The notes beneath the pieces were generated by a model. It was not told the DNA's origin. It ran no database searches and saw only the letters and a program-made list of their open reading frames with translations. A stretch of DNA of 64,000 nt from Pomphorhynchus laevis (Eukaryota; Acanthocephala; Palaeacanthocephala; Echinorhynchida; Pomphorhynchidae), in NCBI GenBank assembly GCA_012934845.2, contig WNNJ02001708.1:1-64000 (forward strand), given 5' to 3'. Each line of letters starts with the position of its first letter. Position 1 is the stretch's first letter. Both the position numbers and the translations under genes were made by a program. Shown one piece after another: positions 47,601 through 57,029 of the stretch.

Positions 47601-50575
47601 GAAATAGAATTGAAATATGCATTACTCATTAGTAAGTTGATCCTTCAATGATCAGTAACAAAGTGAATAATTAGAAAAAGAAGGAAGCATACAATTATAT
47701 AAATTACAATTTAAGCAAAAATTAAATTAATAAAATTTTAGTTAAAAGTTAATCTGAACTTGTTTATTTTTTAAAAATAAACAAGAATAAAACATATATC
47801 ATGATATATATGGAAAGACTAAAAATAAATATCGCGTTGGGATAAAATTGTTTCAAAAATTTTAATAACTTCGGCTCAACTTCTAAACCGAGTACAGATG
47901 AAATAGTGTAATAAAGTTAATTATGACACCCTGATAATAAAGTTTATGTTGAAATTACAGTAAAAGTTCATCAACACACCGAATCAAAATTTTTCAATCA
48001 TAAGAACCGGACAAGTATTTAACAGTTCCAAATCGAAGCAATAATGTTGGATTAAGATCGTCTACTATCCGTGCAGACGAAGTGGGCTATATAATATTGG
48101 ACAATGACGATCTTTTCTTAAAGATCGTCATTGCAAATTTAATTTGCAATAAAATTTTATTCGTCATTGCAAATTTTATTTGCAATGACGGAATGCAAAT
48201 TTAATTTACGTGACCAATTGAATGTTATGAAGAACGTAATATACACCGACTGGTATCATGAATAGCTAAAAAACTAAAAAACTAAGAGAGGATTAAATTT
48301 AGAAAATTAGGCAAATTTTAAAGCATCATTAAAAAACAAAGGCCTAATGGTAAATTTGTTGATTATTAAAAAAGATTTATTTTAACGTGGCAAATAAGTG
48401 CAAGTGCACGCTTACCTAAACACAACAAAACAAAAATGTAATTCATGTGTCGAGAAGGTGTGAACGAAGAAGGTGTTTGAATGTGATAAAGGAGGGAGCG
48501 CGGCGGACGTCGAGAGTGGTTGACTCCAGGCGAGTGAGGAAGCGACGAGGAAGGAGAGACACTCGCCCCTCTCGACACTCGTCGAGAGGGGCGAGTGTCG
48601 TCTAAAAAAGGGAGATCGATAAACGATAGGGAGCCGACAGCGATGAGATGAAAAATTACAAGAAGGGGGAGTTTGATGCGGATGTGGATGGTGGGCCAAG
48701 AGAGTTGGACAAGATATGTGGATGTGTGGTCGAAGCGACGGAGACGAGAGAGCACTCGAACGGCGGAGTTGATTATTCGTTGCAGGGGTAGGATGATGGA
48801 TTTTGGAGAATTGGCGAAAAGGCTGAGGCAGTAATCGATTTTAGGGAAAAAAAGCGATGAAAGAAGAGACATACAAGAACGGAAGTCGATAAGGAGCCAA
48901 ATACGGCGGATGTCACGGAGAATTAAGTTAAACGAGCGGACTTTGTCACGGTCGAAGGGTTTAAGGGAGAGGTGATCATCGAAATTGAAGCATAAGAAAG
49001 TGAAATTGTGTACTATGGGGATGATCGATGAGGCAAAAGATAGAGTGAGAGGATATATGTTTGGTTTACGGGGGGAGGATCCACATTATTTTGGACTTAT
49101 CGGGGTTTAGAACGAGAATTTATAGATAGAAGAAATACAGTCGGAGGCAGAAATACCGATATCGTGTATGAGATGTGCGGGTGCATGAGCACAGATGATG
49201 ATGCCATAGCTTAATTTCATGACGTTAAATGGGTAAGGTTTGATAAACGGAGAGAGATCGCCGAGTAGTATAGAGAAAAGCAAGGGACCTATGACTAAAC
49301 CTTGTTAGACCCCGCAAAAAAATAGGGATAGGAGGGGAGGATGATGAGTTAGAACAAACGTGAAAGGAACGGTCGGATAGATATGAGGCAAACCATGCTA
49401 CGGAGGAGGAATAAAATCCGTAATCATAACGAAGGCGAGAAAGGAGGACGGAATAGTTGACAATGTCGAAGGCGGATGAGAAGTCGAGGGATATAAGAAC
49501 ACTATATAGAGCCTTGTCTCGAGAAATCAGTAAGTCGTTGTAAACTTTCATGCAAGCGATTTCTGTGGAGTGATTAGAGCGGAAAGCGGATTGGAAAGGA
49601 GGGTACAGATTGGATGAGGAGAGATAAACGTTGATCTGTATTAAGATAAGGCGTTCTAAGAGCTAAGAAAGAGCAGGGAGTAGTGAAATTGTGCGATAGC
49701 TAGAAGGAAGCGAGGGGTCGAGCGATTGTTTTTAAAGGAGGGGACGAACGATTGCGGATTTCCAGTGTGAAGGGAAGATACGACTGCGGATGGACGACTT
49801 AAACAAGGTTGTGAGAAAAGAGGATATCGATGATCATATGGATTTAAGTATGTGAGTAGGTAGAGGATCGGCAGGTAAGGTTTTGCTGGGCAAAGACATG
49901 AAGACAGATGAGACTTCGGTAGGTGAGACAGGGAGAAGATGAAAGAGTTCCGGAAGGATGAGGCTAGGCGGGGCAGAGTGGGATAGGATGGAGACCGGGG
50001 TGTGAGAGAGCAACGTGGCTACTTTGGTCTGCAAAAATGACGAATAATCATAGGGATTAATGTTGCAAGACGAAGAGGGCGAGCAAGGATTGAGTTAAAA
50101 GTATGCCAGAGAGTCTTAGAGTTGAATGAAGGGATGATTTTATGCTGTCAGGAGTTGCATTTGGTACTTAGTAGATTGAGATGAGACCGCTATAACCACT
50201 ATAACTCACAAATAAGCAATATATCGCAATATATCAAGAACAGAATCGAAACAGAGTTAATTGTAAAGCAGCTTACTAAATTTTGCTGCGAGTTTGATCC
50301 TGCTGAAATAGCTGACTGAATCTACTACTAAAATTTGTCTCTAAATTTATATAAAGATATGTACGATATGTGTACTTTAGTAAGATTTAACTCTAAAATC
50401 ATCAATTTAATATTTGCATTGAATAAAGTGCCAACAGATTATCAACATGTAACAAAGTACTGAATTATTAAATTTACCAATCTGCACTGAATATCAAAAG
50501 AATTAGGTTTTTAGATTCTCTCGATAGTTTTAATAACTCGGCATGAGATCCCAATTCTTTTACTAAAGCTACCAT
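38656..50575 (-). CDS. TXNL1: Thioredoxin-like protein 1 (thioredoxin + PITH domains)
   Basis: Six minus-strand exons join in phase: 50575-50478 (ATG), 44661-44562, 42862-42451, 39171-39078, 39026-38921 and 38874-38656 (TAA). They total 1029 nt, 342 residues. All introns are GT-AG. Exon 1 ends ESKNLILLIFSADW and exon 2 continues CGACKIAEKWFEEVAAKF, giving a thioredoxin fold with active site C34-G-A-C37 instead of the usual CGPC. Exon 3 has the cis-Pro motif NSMPTFLLMK and starts the PITH domain (FTNIIEYVDRTRSYCLGVAN). Exon 4 has GPKDVRIFVNESRQLDFS, exon 5 LPFYKLKPSQFRSVSNIS and exon 6 FFINSNQSNDPDATTFLS followed by MQNFKR, the usual end. TXNL1 is a cytosolic redox protein bound to the 26S proteasome in other animals. 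The gene is longer than the usual 289 residues because of a linker before PITH and an extended tail. Introns 1 and 2 hold retroelement debris. Confidence 0.87.
40145..40266. repeat. Near-perfect 59-bp-arm foldback
   Basis: Arms 40145-40203 and 40208-40266 are inverted copies with a single mismatch and a 4-base centre (cggt). The arms start tagtagaaaaatca and end accactactg. It lies in a TXNL1 intron. It resembles a MITE or foldback element; the flanks are AT-rich, so a target duplication cannot be told from background. Confidence 0.85.
40343..40484 (+). pseudogene. C-terminal scrap of a restriction-like-endonuclease retroelement
   Basis: The + strand reads QHNESCKHAKCSERIKAIER, then GRFIPLIFSSSGGIGKETGI and MFRRIA, and stops. 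It is the same segment as YHKNRKRSKYLERVNTIENA ... FVPLIFSTSGGIGKEAS in 51037-51612. No other part is present. Confidence 0.65.
41225..41475 (-). mobile_element. tRNA-headed SINE with a hammerhead-like core
   Basis: Read on the minus strand, the head CAACCAAGTGGATGTAGCG resembles a tRNA A box and GAGTTCAAATCC (41416-41406 region) a B box, with tRNA-like spacing. Downstream come CAGCAG-CTGATGA-GACCC and, 22 bases later, GCGTC-CTGCTG. CAGCAG and CTGCTG pair perfectly as a hammerhead stem I around a GTC cleavage triplet. The GAAA box between them is degraded (GATTA). Upstream, GGGTC-GAAACG could pair with GACCC as stem II in a permuted fold. The combination recalls the Sm-alpha type SINE of schistosomes, known for tRNA-like promoters and hammerheads. 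That comparison is from memory. Confidence 0.6.
41476..42450. other. TXNL1 intron 3, right part
   Basis: A second copy of the SINE 3' end (tctcctctggttgtgtcacga) lies at about 41552-41572. An unrecognised + strand frame runs 41886-42140, reading SSECIRRTYLEMQNQCNISG. The rest is AT-rich. Confidence 0.45.
43040..43082. repeat. 19-bp-arm palindrome
   Basis: agaaggccacatttgcccc and ggggcaaatgtgaccttct flank ataac. A further partial copy (gggcatttgccc) follows at 43087. It abuts the endonuclease-element fragment. Confidence 0.8.
43105..43300 (+). pseudogene. C-terminal scrap of a restriction-like-endonuclease retroelement
   Basis: The + strand reads YHESRKRSKYAERVSYTENG, then NILPIVMSTSGGIGSVALKI and ALTHVAHIKTENT, aligning with the same region of 51037-51612 and 22820-23086. 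It decays into stops after about 43300. The upstream zinc knuckle and RHN segment are absent. Confidence 0.65.
43720..43756. repeat. 17-bp-arm palindrome
   Basis: aatattggatgaccatg and catggttatccaatatt flank a 3-base centre (tcg); one pair is a G-T or mismatch. It lies in TXNL1 intron 2. Confidence 0.7.
44662..44985. other. TXNL1 intron 1, 3' end
   Basis: AT-rich, between exon 2 and the retroelement starting about 44990. No feature is seen. Confidence 0.45.
44990..47551 (+). mobile_element. Decayed CR1-like element with ORF1 zinc finger, in TXNL1 intron 1
   Basis: The + strand ORF1 start reads VPVIDDKSVIFKRLEYACDF, then ENCKVWT and, after a frame change, LCGFCAAM. This matches VECSASGCQIWT ... 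YCGFCAAK of the family A copy at 61970, with identical C-x4-C-x2-WT spacing. A Ser-rich ORF1 body follows to 45708. A pre-RT segment (LLDALRSNNKLLIKFRRSHA, NPRRFWSYVTTE) is present in two tandem copies. RT scraps follow (SWIPDSWKCAIVLSIPKKHS, FRPISLTSVYCKLLKG, then HKDLGVIVYRSLKTKLNTDF), with the central catalytic part deleted. The relation to the RT at 57181-58395 is close. Confidence 0.72.
45881..46440 (+). repeat. Tandem duplication inside the retroelement, period about 291 bp
   Basis: The segment from cgtgcctgcaagtgcaaaca (45881) to gattagctcaa is repeated from cgtgcatgcaattccaaaca (46172) to actagctcaa. The two units have diverged considerably, the second having lost its frame, so the duplication is old. 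Confidence 0.8.
47552..48361. other. AT-rich stretch with a palindrome cluster
   Basis: TXNL1 intron 1 between two retroelements. It is AT-rich except for the cluster at 48103-48215. Confidence 0.45.
48103..48215. repeat. Cluster of nested short palindromes
   Basis: aatgacgatctt/aagatcgtcatt, ttgcaaatttaatttgcaa and cgtcattgcaaat/atttgcaatgacg follow one another, sharing the words cgtcatt and attgcaaat. They can form alternative hairpins. Confidence 0.7.
48362..50200 (-). mobile_element. CR1-like family A, copy 2 (5'-truncated)
   Basis: Minus-strand RT pieces: a segment before the catalytic block (HILKSI, 49834-50034), LYSVLISLDFSSAFDIVNYS, RLRYDYGFYSSSVAWFASYL (49225-49551) and the C-terminal part LRRFDHTSTYLVQLSWPTIH (48366-48872). 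Several frameshifts separate them. The 3' end (right to left) carries the family hairpin at 48398-48409 and ...tttgccacgttaaaataaa. GC content is far above the surroundings. It lies in TXNL1 intron 1 in the same orientation as the gene. Confidence 0.8.
48558..48599. repeat. Perfect 19-bp-arm palindrome inside CR1-like copy 2
   Basis: gacactcgcccctctcgac and gtcgagaggggcgagtgtc flank actc. The other copies of the family have no palindrome at this place (they read through LDDTR- or LDNSR-type sequence), so it arose in this copy. Confidence 0.85.
50201..50477. other. TXNL1 intron 1, 5' end
   Basis: AT-rich intron sequence just downstream of the exon 1 donor (gtaaatt). No feature is seen. Confidence 0.5.
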
Positions 50576-51036
50576 CTAAAAATACGGAAAAATAGATTTT
50601 TAGGCACTTTACAATAAAAAAATACCATAATTTTACCAGGCACAAAAATCCCTAATTCAATTTATTATTTGAGCCAAATAGTAATGATTTCGATGTGGAG
50701 CGTTTAATCGCTTACGTATAAACCGTCATGCCCGACTTTAGTCAAGATATGGTTACCTTGAATATTACAAACATTTATTAAATAAATCGTTTGCCCCTAC
50801 TGTGCTTGTAGATTGCAGACACTGCAATTTAAAGTAAGCACAATTCAAGCGGAACTAGATGAATTAAAAAATTCTCCGGCAAATGGCAACATTTATCAAT
50901 CTTCTAGACTATCATGCTCATAATGCTCGCTTCCTCTTGTTTGGACTAAGATCGCTCACTTCCGAGTTTCTGTATTAGTTTGAAGACATATTAAGAAGTC
51001 GTCAGTTGTCATAATTATTATTAATTTAATTTTAAT
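50576..51036. other. Upstream flank of TXNL1
   Basis: ttttag directly precedes the ATG, so exon 1 as called may itself follow a 5' untranslated-region intron. The region is moderately AT-rich. No promoter element can be assigned. Confidence 0.4.
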
Positions 51037-51612
51037 TTGAAAGTACATGTGAACCATGTACTTCCATGTCGGGTTAGTGGAAAAACAATTGTACGACATA
51101 ACGTTATTAGAGACGTCTTTGGAAAAATGGTTTTGGCTGTAACGGGAAGAGTGGAATGGGAACCTGTGCTTTCAGTCTTAAACGATTCACATCATTTTGA
51201 GCATACAACGACGATAACGGAAAGAGGAGCTCGTTTGGACTTGGTGTGTTCAGGTCTCTACGGAAGTGCGACGGAGCAGACGTATTTCGACGTCGCTATT
51301 TACAATACTTTTGCCTCATCGTACATATCTCGCGAGCCCAAGAATATTGTCGAGTACCATAAAAATAGAAAGAGATCAAAATATTTGGAACGAGTTAACA
51401 CAATCGAAAACGCTATATTTGTACCACTTATTTTCTCTACATCGGGTGGAATTGGAAAAGAGGCTTCATCAATTATGAAACAGATAGCACTCCGAGAAGC
51501 TTCAGAGGTTTGTGCTTACCCTGATATTACGGCTAAGATGATAAGACTCATTGGATGCGCTCTCAACCGGAGTAATTCCTGGTGCATAAGGAAATCCTCG
51601 GTACTTAAATAA
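51037..51612 (+). pseudogene. Restriction-like-endonuclease domain of a non-LTR element, best copy
   Basis: An open frame of 191 codons reads HVLPCRVSGKTIVRHNVIRD (end of the zinc knuckle plus RHN), then ERGARLDLVCSGLYG and TYFDVAIYNTFASSY with two Asp residues suited to a PD-(D/E)XK nuclease, then YHKNRKRSKYLERVNTIENA, FVPLIFSTSGGIGKEAS and SNSWCIRKSS. In R2/NeSL-like elements this C-terminal domain nicks the target DNA. Here only it survives; the RT and the first half of the zinc knuckle are gone. There is no ATG at the frame start. It is the most complete of five such fragments in the window. Confidence 0.72.
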
Positions 51613-52059
51613 AGTCGGCTTTTTTTTCAAGTTGCAGTAATACGTTTTTGACAGCGTTTTTATAATTTTTTGACTATTATTTGATTTACAATAAATGTTT
51701 AAAAAAATAAAAAAATAAAAATTTAGAAAGTTGACATGGAATAAATGAACCTACTTAGATCATTTCAGATCACATAGATAATTTTATGAATTACTGGAAT
51801 GTTTAAAATTATAAACAAGTCCCAGAATTCATAAGGCAATCCATAGTGAATTAAGAAATTCGGCAACGGATCAGCGACAAAAATGCCTAAGTAGAATTTT
51901 TGCCGCAAGTGATAAGAAAAAAGCCAATCGTTTACCCAAGTGTGAAATATTATTATTCATCGACACCAATGATAGACCAGATACTACTGGGAGGTGCATC
52001 AAACCTCAAAAGCAAAACAAATAATTATCCAATATCAAGTCATTAGGTGTCTTTTTATA
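51613..52059. other. AT-rich stretch
   Basis: No feature supported. Confidence 0.4.
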
Positions 52060-52850
52060 AATAATTTGAAACTTTTAAGGGATTGGCTGTAGACTACTTC
52101 GGCTGGGAGGCAATTCTCTTTAGACGCAATTCAATCAATAGTAGTTGTACAGCAACGTTTCGTTTCTCCATTTTTTCCAGAACAAGTGGATGTCTGCGTA
52201 ACCTGCTAGGATCTCGCAGCTTAAGTAGCGGACGAAGCAGGTGGTTTGGCACTGTTCACGTTGCCCAGACAAGCTACAAATCAGAAACGATTATAATCTT
52301 TTCAATCCCATCAAAACCCAGACGATGAAGGCGCTCTGGGAAACTTAGACCATCCACATATATCAATAGGCGGGATCCACATCTGAGTATTGACTCATAA
52401 CTGTGGAGTTCAGAGTTTAATTGAGGGAACGTTACTTGTTTAGCGTGGTGCATTTGTGACCGGATGAGTGAAACGAACATTATATAAAAGCCGATCGAAT
52501 CTAGTTCACATACTGAGGGTCGAACCATTCCTAGAATACGTCTACAATTTGAGTTGAAGTAATTATAGTGAACTTTAAATCGAAGATCGTCCAATACCAA
52601 CACCTCAAATCAAGAACCTACTTAACAGCTTGGATCATAAGCTTTTTAAATGATATTTATGATCACATTGAATAGGGCATAAGTGCATGTGCTGACACTC
52701 TTTAAGATTTACGAAAGGACAATGAAATTAACATAGGTCTAAAACACTATCCACATCATCTGTAAAGTAGCATCTAAACAGTTATTCAGGGAAACCAGAT
52801 TTTAATCAAGTCGGTATAAATAATACACGAGTTTCAGACAAAATAAACCA
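52060..52850 (-). pseudogene. CR1-like fragment (RT C-terminal region)
   Basis: The minus strand reads VTFPQLNSELHSYESILRCG, then SFPERLHRLGFDG, followed toward the left by a decayed NSLP-type end (RELPPS, about 52095-52120). It resembles NRLESILRRGSRM ... YRERLEFLKIPS of the element at 57181-58395. Stops and frame changes are frequent. It lies beyond the 3' end of the family A copy at 52856. Confidence 0.55.
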
Positions 52851-52855
52851 GTTTA

Positions 52856-54056
52856 TTAAAAAATAAATTTATTTTTACGGGCAAATGCGTTCCGGCGCAC
52901 GTTTACATGACCACGACAACAACAAAAAAAAACAAGAATATAAATCATGTGTCGAACAGGTGGTACGGGTGCGACAATTGAATGTAAATGAGGGAGCGCG
53001 GCGGACGTCGACTGGGAGCTAATTTCAGGCGAGTGGGGCGGCAACGAGGAAAGATCGGAAACTGAAGTTGTTTGAGTAATTGGGAACGTAGAGTAAGAGG
53101 GAATTACGGGTAACGCAGTGATAGAGAGGTGGGACGAGTGTCGTCTAAGAAAGAGAGGTTTATAAACGATGGGGAGCCAACAGCGATAAAACGAAAAGTT
53201 ACAAGGCGGAGTTGTATGTGCGAATGTGGATGGTGGGCCAGGAGAATTGGGCAAGATATGTGGATGTGTGGTCAAAGCGACGGAGACGTAGGAGCATTCG
53301 AAACGGCGAAGTTGATGATGCGTTGTAGGGGAAGGATTATGGATTTTAATGAATTGGCGAAAATGCTGAAGCAGTAATCGATTTAAGAGAAAAGAAGCGA
53401 TGGAAGAAGAGACATACAAGAACGGAAGTCGATAAGGGGGCAGATACGGCAAGTGTCAAGGAGAATTAAGTTAGACGAGCGGACCTTGTCAAGGACGAAG
53501 GGTTTAATGGAAAGGTGATCATCTAAATGGAATCCTAAGAAAGTGAGATTGTGAATGATGGGGATGATTGATGAGGCAAAGGATACAGGGGAGGAGATAT
53601 GTTAGGTTGACGGGAGTGGATCCACATTATTTTGGACTTGTCTGGGTTTAGAACGAACCGATTATGGGAGAGACGTTTGTAGATAGAATAAATACAGTTG
53701 GAGGCAGAAATTGCGATATCGTGTTTGCAATGGGCGGGTACATGAACACATATGAGGATGTCATCGGCGTATTGCATGACGTTAAGGGAGTAGGGTTTGA
53801 TAAACGGAGATAGATCGCCAAGTTGAAGAAAGAAAAGCAGGGGTCCTAGGACTGAACCTTGTAGGACCCCGCAGAAAAAATGGATGGTATGAGAGGATGA
53901 TGAATTTGAACATACTTGAAAGGAACGGTCGGATATATATGAGGCAAACTATGCTACGGAGGAGGAATAAAATCCGTAATCATAACGAAGGCGAGAAAAG
54001 AGGATGGAGTGATGGACGATGTCGAAGGCGGAGGAGAGGTCGAGGGAGATGAGATA
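52856..54056 (-). mobile_element. CR1-like family A, copy 3 (5'-truncated in the RT)
   Basis: Minus-strand frames from right to left: DLSSAFDIVHHSIL, GVLQGSVLGPLLFF, QYADDILICVHVPAHCKHDI with intact YADD, NPDKSKIMWIHSRQP, then the C-terminal part. The 3' hairpin is tgcg/cgca at 52886-52899, followed by the AATAAA-like tail. The copy starts abruptly at 54056 inside older retroelement sequence. Confidence 0.78.
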
Positions 54057-54059
54057 AAT

Positions 54060-55800
54060 CCTTTATGAACGCACGTAGATAAATTGCGTCATTCTGACAG
54101 AAGATCGTCTAAATTAGCAGCAATGAATCTATCAGTGATAAATGCCTGAATTCATTGTAAGATGATTCCGGGAATTCCAAAACGGCGTAGCAATGACATT
54201 AGAAGTGCGTAAATTATTCGATCGATGGTGTTAGATAAATCAATAAAGATTAAGCCACTCCGGACCTGTCTGTACATTACGTGTTCCAACTCTCATGCGC
54301 AAGCACAAAATTTGTTACAATAGAATGATTTCTGCGGAAACCATGTTGAGACAGCGATAAATCCATGTTTATGTAAATAAAATTCGATTCGACGAAGAAT
54401 TAGCTTTTCGAGGATTTTACAGGCGGTGAAGCATAAGCTGATTGAACGGTAGTTATCCAAGGTAGAGCGGTCATCATGCCTATAAATAATGAGGACACTA
54501 ATATTCTTACAGTCTATAGGCATAGCTGACAAAGATAATGGATGTGAAAATATGCCCTAATGGTTAGGCAAATAATGTCGACCGTGTCTTTAATGAAAAT
54601 TGATGGAATTTTATACAGACCGAAAGTACAACTACTCGAAAGCTTAGATAGCTCAAACAAAACCTCATCGACTAATATGCTCATAAAAAATATAACGTTG
54701 TCTCAACATTGTAATGTTCATACATTCCGTTGTGTAGTTGGAGACATGATACGGAATTAGTCAACAAACAAGTTTGCTATTTAAAGATGATCAGAACTGG
54801 TTGAATGATTTGTTTGAATATTATGTATTTCAAATACGGAAAGGCTACGGTTATAAACGAAATCGAATAATTGATTAGGTCTACATAAGCAACCATACAC
54901 AGCCCGAACACAAACATATTTTTTCATTCGTTTAAGTTTTGTAACTTTGTTGCTAGCTATACGATCAACATAACTACTCGTATATACGATCATATAGTTT
55001 CGAAATATTAGAAATCTAAATCTCTGTTTGATGTATATCTTCACATCTCGATTGATACAATGAGGGAGATGGTAATAGACATTTTGTAGGAGATAACGGG
55101 GAATGACATTCGAGTAAGCCTACTATAGTATTGTTAAAATTTAGCCAAGTTGAATCTAGCCTCACAATTAGGGATATGGCCAGGAAATCTGACGACGAGT
55201 TTCAGAGAATTTTGCCTTACGAAATTGCTTGCTACTCGAATATTGAATTTAAACACGCAATGATCACTGTTTCCAATTGGGCATTCGGGCTTTTTGCATC
55301 TGGATGAGAGCTAATGATAACGTCAAGCAGATATTTAGAAGAACAGGTGATCGAAAAATTCGTGAACATGTTGGTGAAGACTCAAATCGTTGATATCATC
55401 AAGCATTAGAGTTGATTCAACGTTACATCCGCGATAAGCAGTGAATTCATTGCAGTTAATGCGTGCCATATTCAAAATACCAACAATAATAAACCGCTAA
55501 GAAGTGTTAATACGATTTATTAGCAAGCTAATAAGATAGTTGGTAGTTGAACGTGGACTTTGATAAAATAGTCCTTATAAGGAGACATTCTGAGCATTCA
55601 CAACCTCTACGTAAAGTCTTTCAGATTGATTCGGCATTGAAATAATTTCACTTCTTTTAGTTCCTTAACATGTAAAATCACTTCTTGCCTTTCGAATATT
55701 TACGATCAAAATGAATAAACGTGAACCCTAAGAGATAAACCTCGCAATTGTCAATTGTATCATTAAGCAACGAATCACTAAATCCTAATATATCATAGTG
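54060..55800 (-). pseudogene. Old non-LTR element (endonuclease then RT), strongly decayed
   Basis: Minus-strand scraps in element order: YDILGFSDSLLNDTIDNCEV (endonuclease entry, near 55790), ERLYVEVVNAQ, FIIVGILNM (GDFN-like), GNSDHC (the SDH motif, near 55270), IYRHDDRSTLDNYRSISLCF and TACKILEKLILRRIEFYLHK (RT, 54532-54293), then FIDLSNTIDRIIYALLMSLL (catalytic block with decayed FDR). Stops are frequent. It is unlike families A and B; perhaps I/R1/Jockey-type. Family A copy 3 interrupts its 3' side. Confidence 0.55.
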
Positions 55801-55861
55801 GTTGAAGGAACATATGTACCTTATTTCATCTAGTTTATTCATTAAGCTTACAACAACAATA

Positions 55862-56785
55862 ATAATTTATTTAAAGTGGCAAATGCGTGTCAACTGCACG
55901 CTTACAAGTCCACTAACTAAAAACACAGCAAAAGTTATACAGATAAATTTGTTAAATTGTTTAAATGGGATCGAATTTTGTGTTTGAAACACATCATTGA
56001 GGTTGATTAACGTATATGAATGGGCAGATGATTCCACGAGAGATGATCAGCTACAAGGAAGGATCGGAAGCCAAAAGAGATAGAGTAGTTTGGGACGTAA
56101 AATAAGGGAATTACGGGAACGCAAAGAACAGTAAACAGGACGAGAATTGTCGAGAAAAAGAACGTTGAGAAATGAAGGAGTATGAAAAGTTGCAAGGCGG
56201 AAAAGCAATGAGAAGAAGAATTTGAACACGACAATAAATTGTAGGCAAATCGAGAGAAGCAAGATGGTGGTATGTATGATCAAAACGATGAATACGGAGA
56301 ATAATTCGCACGACTGCGTTGACGAATCGTTGTAGGGGACGAATAGTGGATTTAGGTGAGTTGGAAAATAGACTAAGACAATAATCGAGTCTAGAAAAAA
56401 GGAGAGAAGATATGAGAGTCATACAAGGAAAATCGATCAATATACGAACTTGACGGAGGTTGCGGAGAATCAAGATAGATTAGCGTACTTTATCTCTAAC
56501 AAACGGTTTAAGTGAAAGTCGGTTGTCGAAATGGAAGCCTAAGAAAACGAGATTGTAAACGATAGGAAGAATTGTAGAATTTAATGATACAGATGGAAGT
56601 TCTAAGCCGATACGTCGATGAAGGATCCACATAATTTTGTATTTATTAGAATTCATAGAAAGACAAAGGGAAGATAGATGATTGGAAATTGAGGCAAGAC
56701 AGTTGGAAGCAGAAACACTAAGGTCGTGAATACGATAAGCAGCTGCATGAGCATAGATGAGAATATCATCAGCATATTGCTTAAG
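55862..56785 (-). mobile_element. CR1-like family A, copy 4 (starts at YADD)
   Basis: It begins at its 5' end exactly at QYADDILIYAHA (about 56785), continues FNNRL-type thumb sequence and ILRNLRQVRILIDFPCMTLI, and ends with the FGFRSF ... NHLPIHIR segment near 56007. The hairpin gcgtg/cacgc lies at 55885-55901 with aataaatta next to it. Frameshifts and a low-complexity insertion break the frame. Confidence 0.75.
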
Positions 56786-57029
56786 ATAATTACATAAAAA
56801 TACAGCTTTATTAGTGGCTTAAAGTTGCTATTGTGGATATACATCAATTACAAGTCTACTAAATTGCAAATTTACAGTTTTACAACAACTAAAATTAAAG
56901 CAAACAAAGAACGAAAGTATGATTAATGTCAATATATTGATCTTGATGCGTGGGGGAGTGAGGGGCAATTAAAAAGAGTGTGCCTAATTGAAATTAAATA
57001 TTATAATAAATGCCTTTCTGGCCAGCCAT

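Noticed and set aside
52083-52328. 81-codon + strand frame.
   Set aside because: It is the antisense of a decayed CR1-like C-terminal segment on the minus strand.
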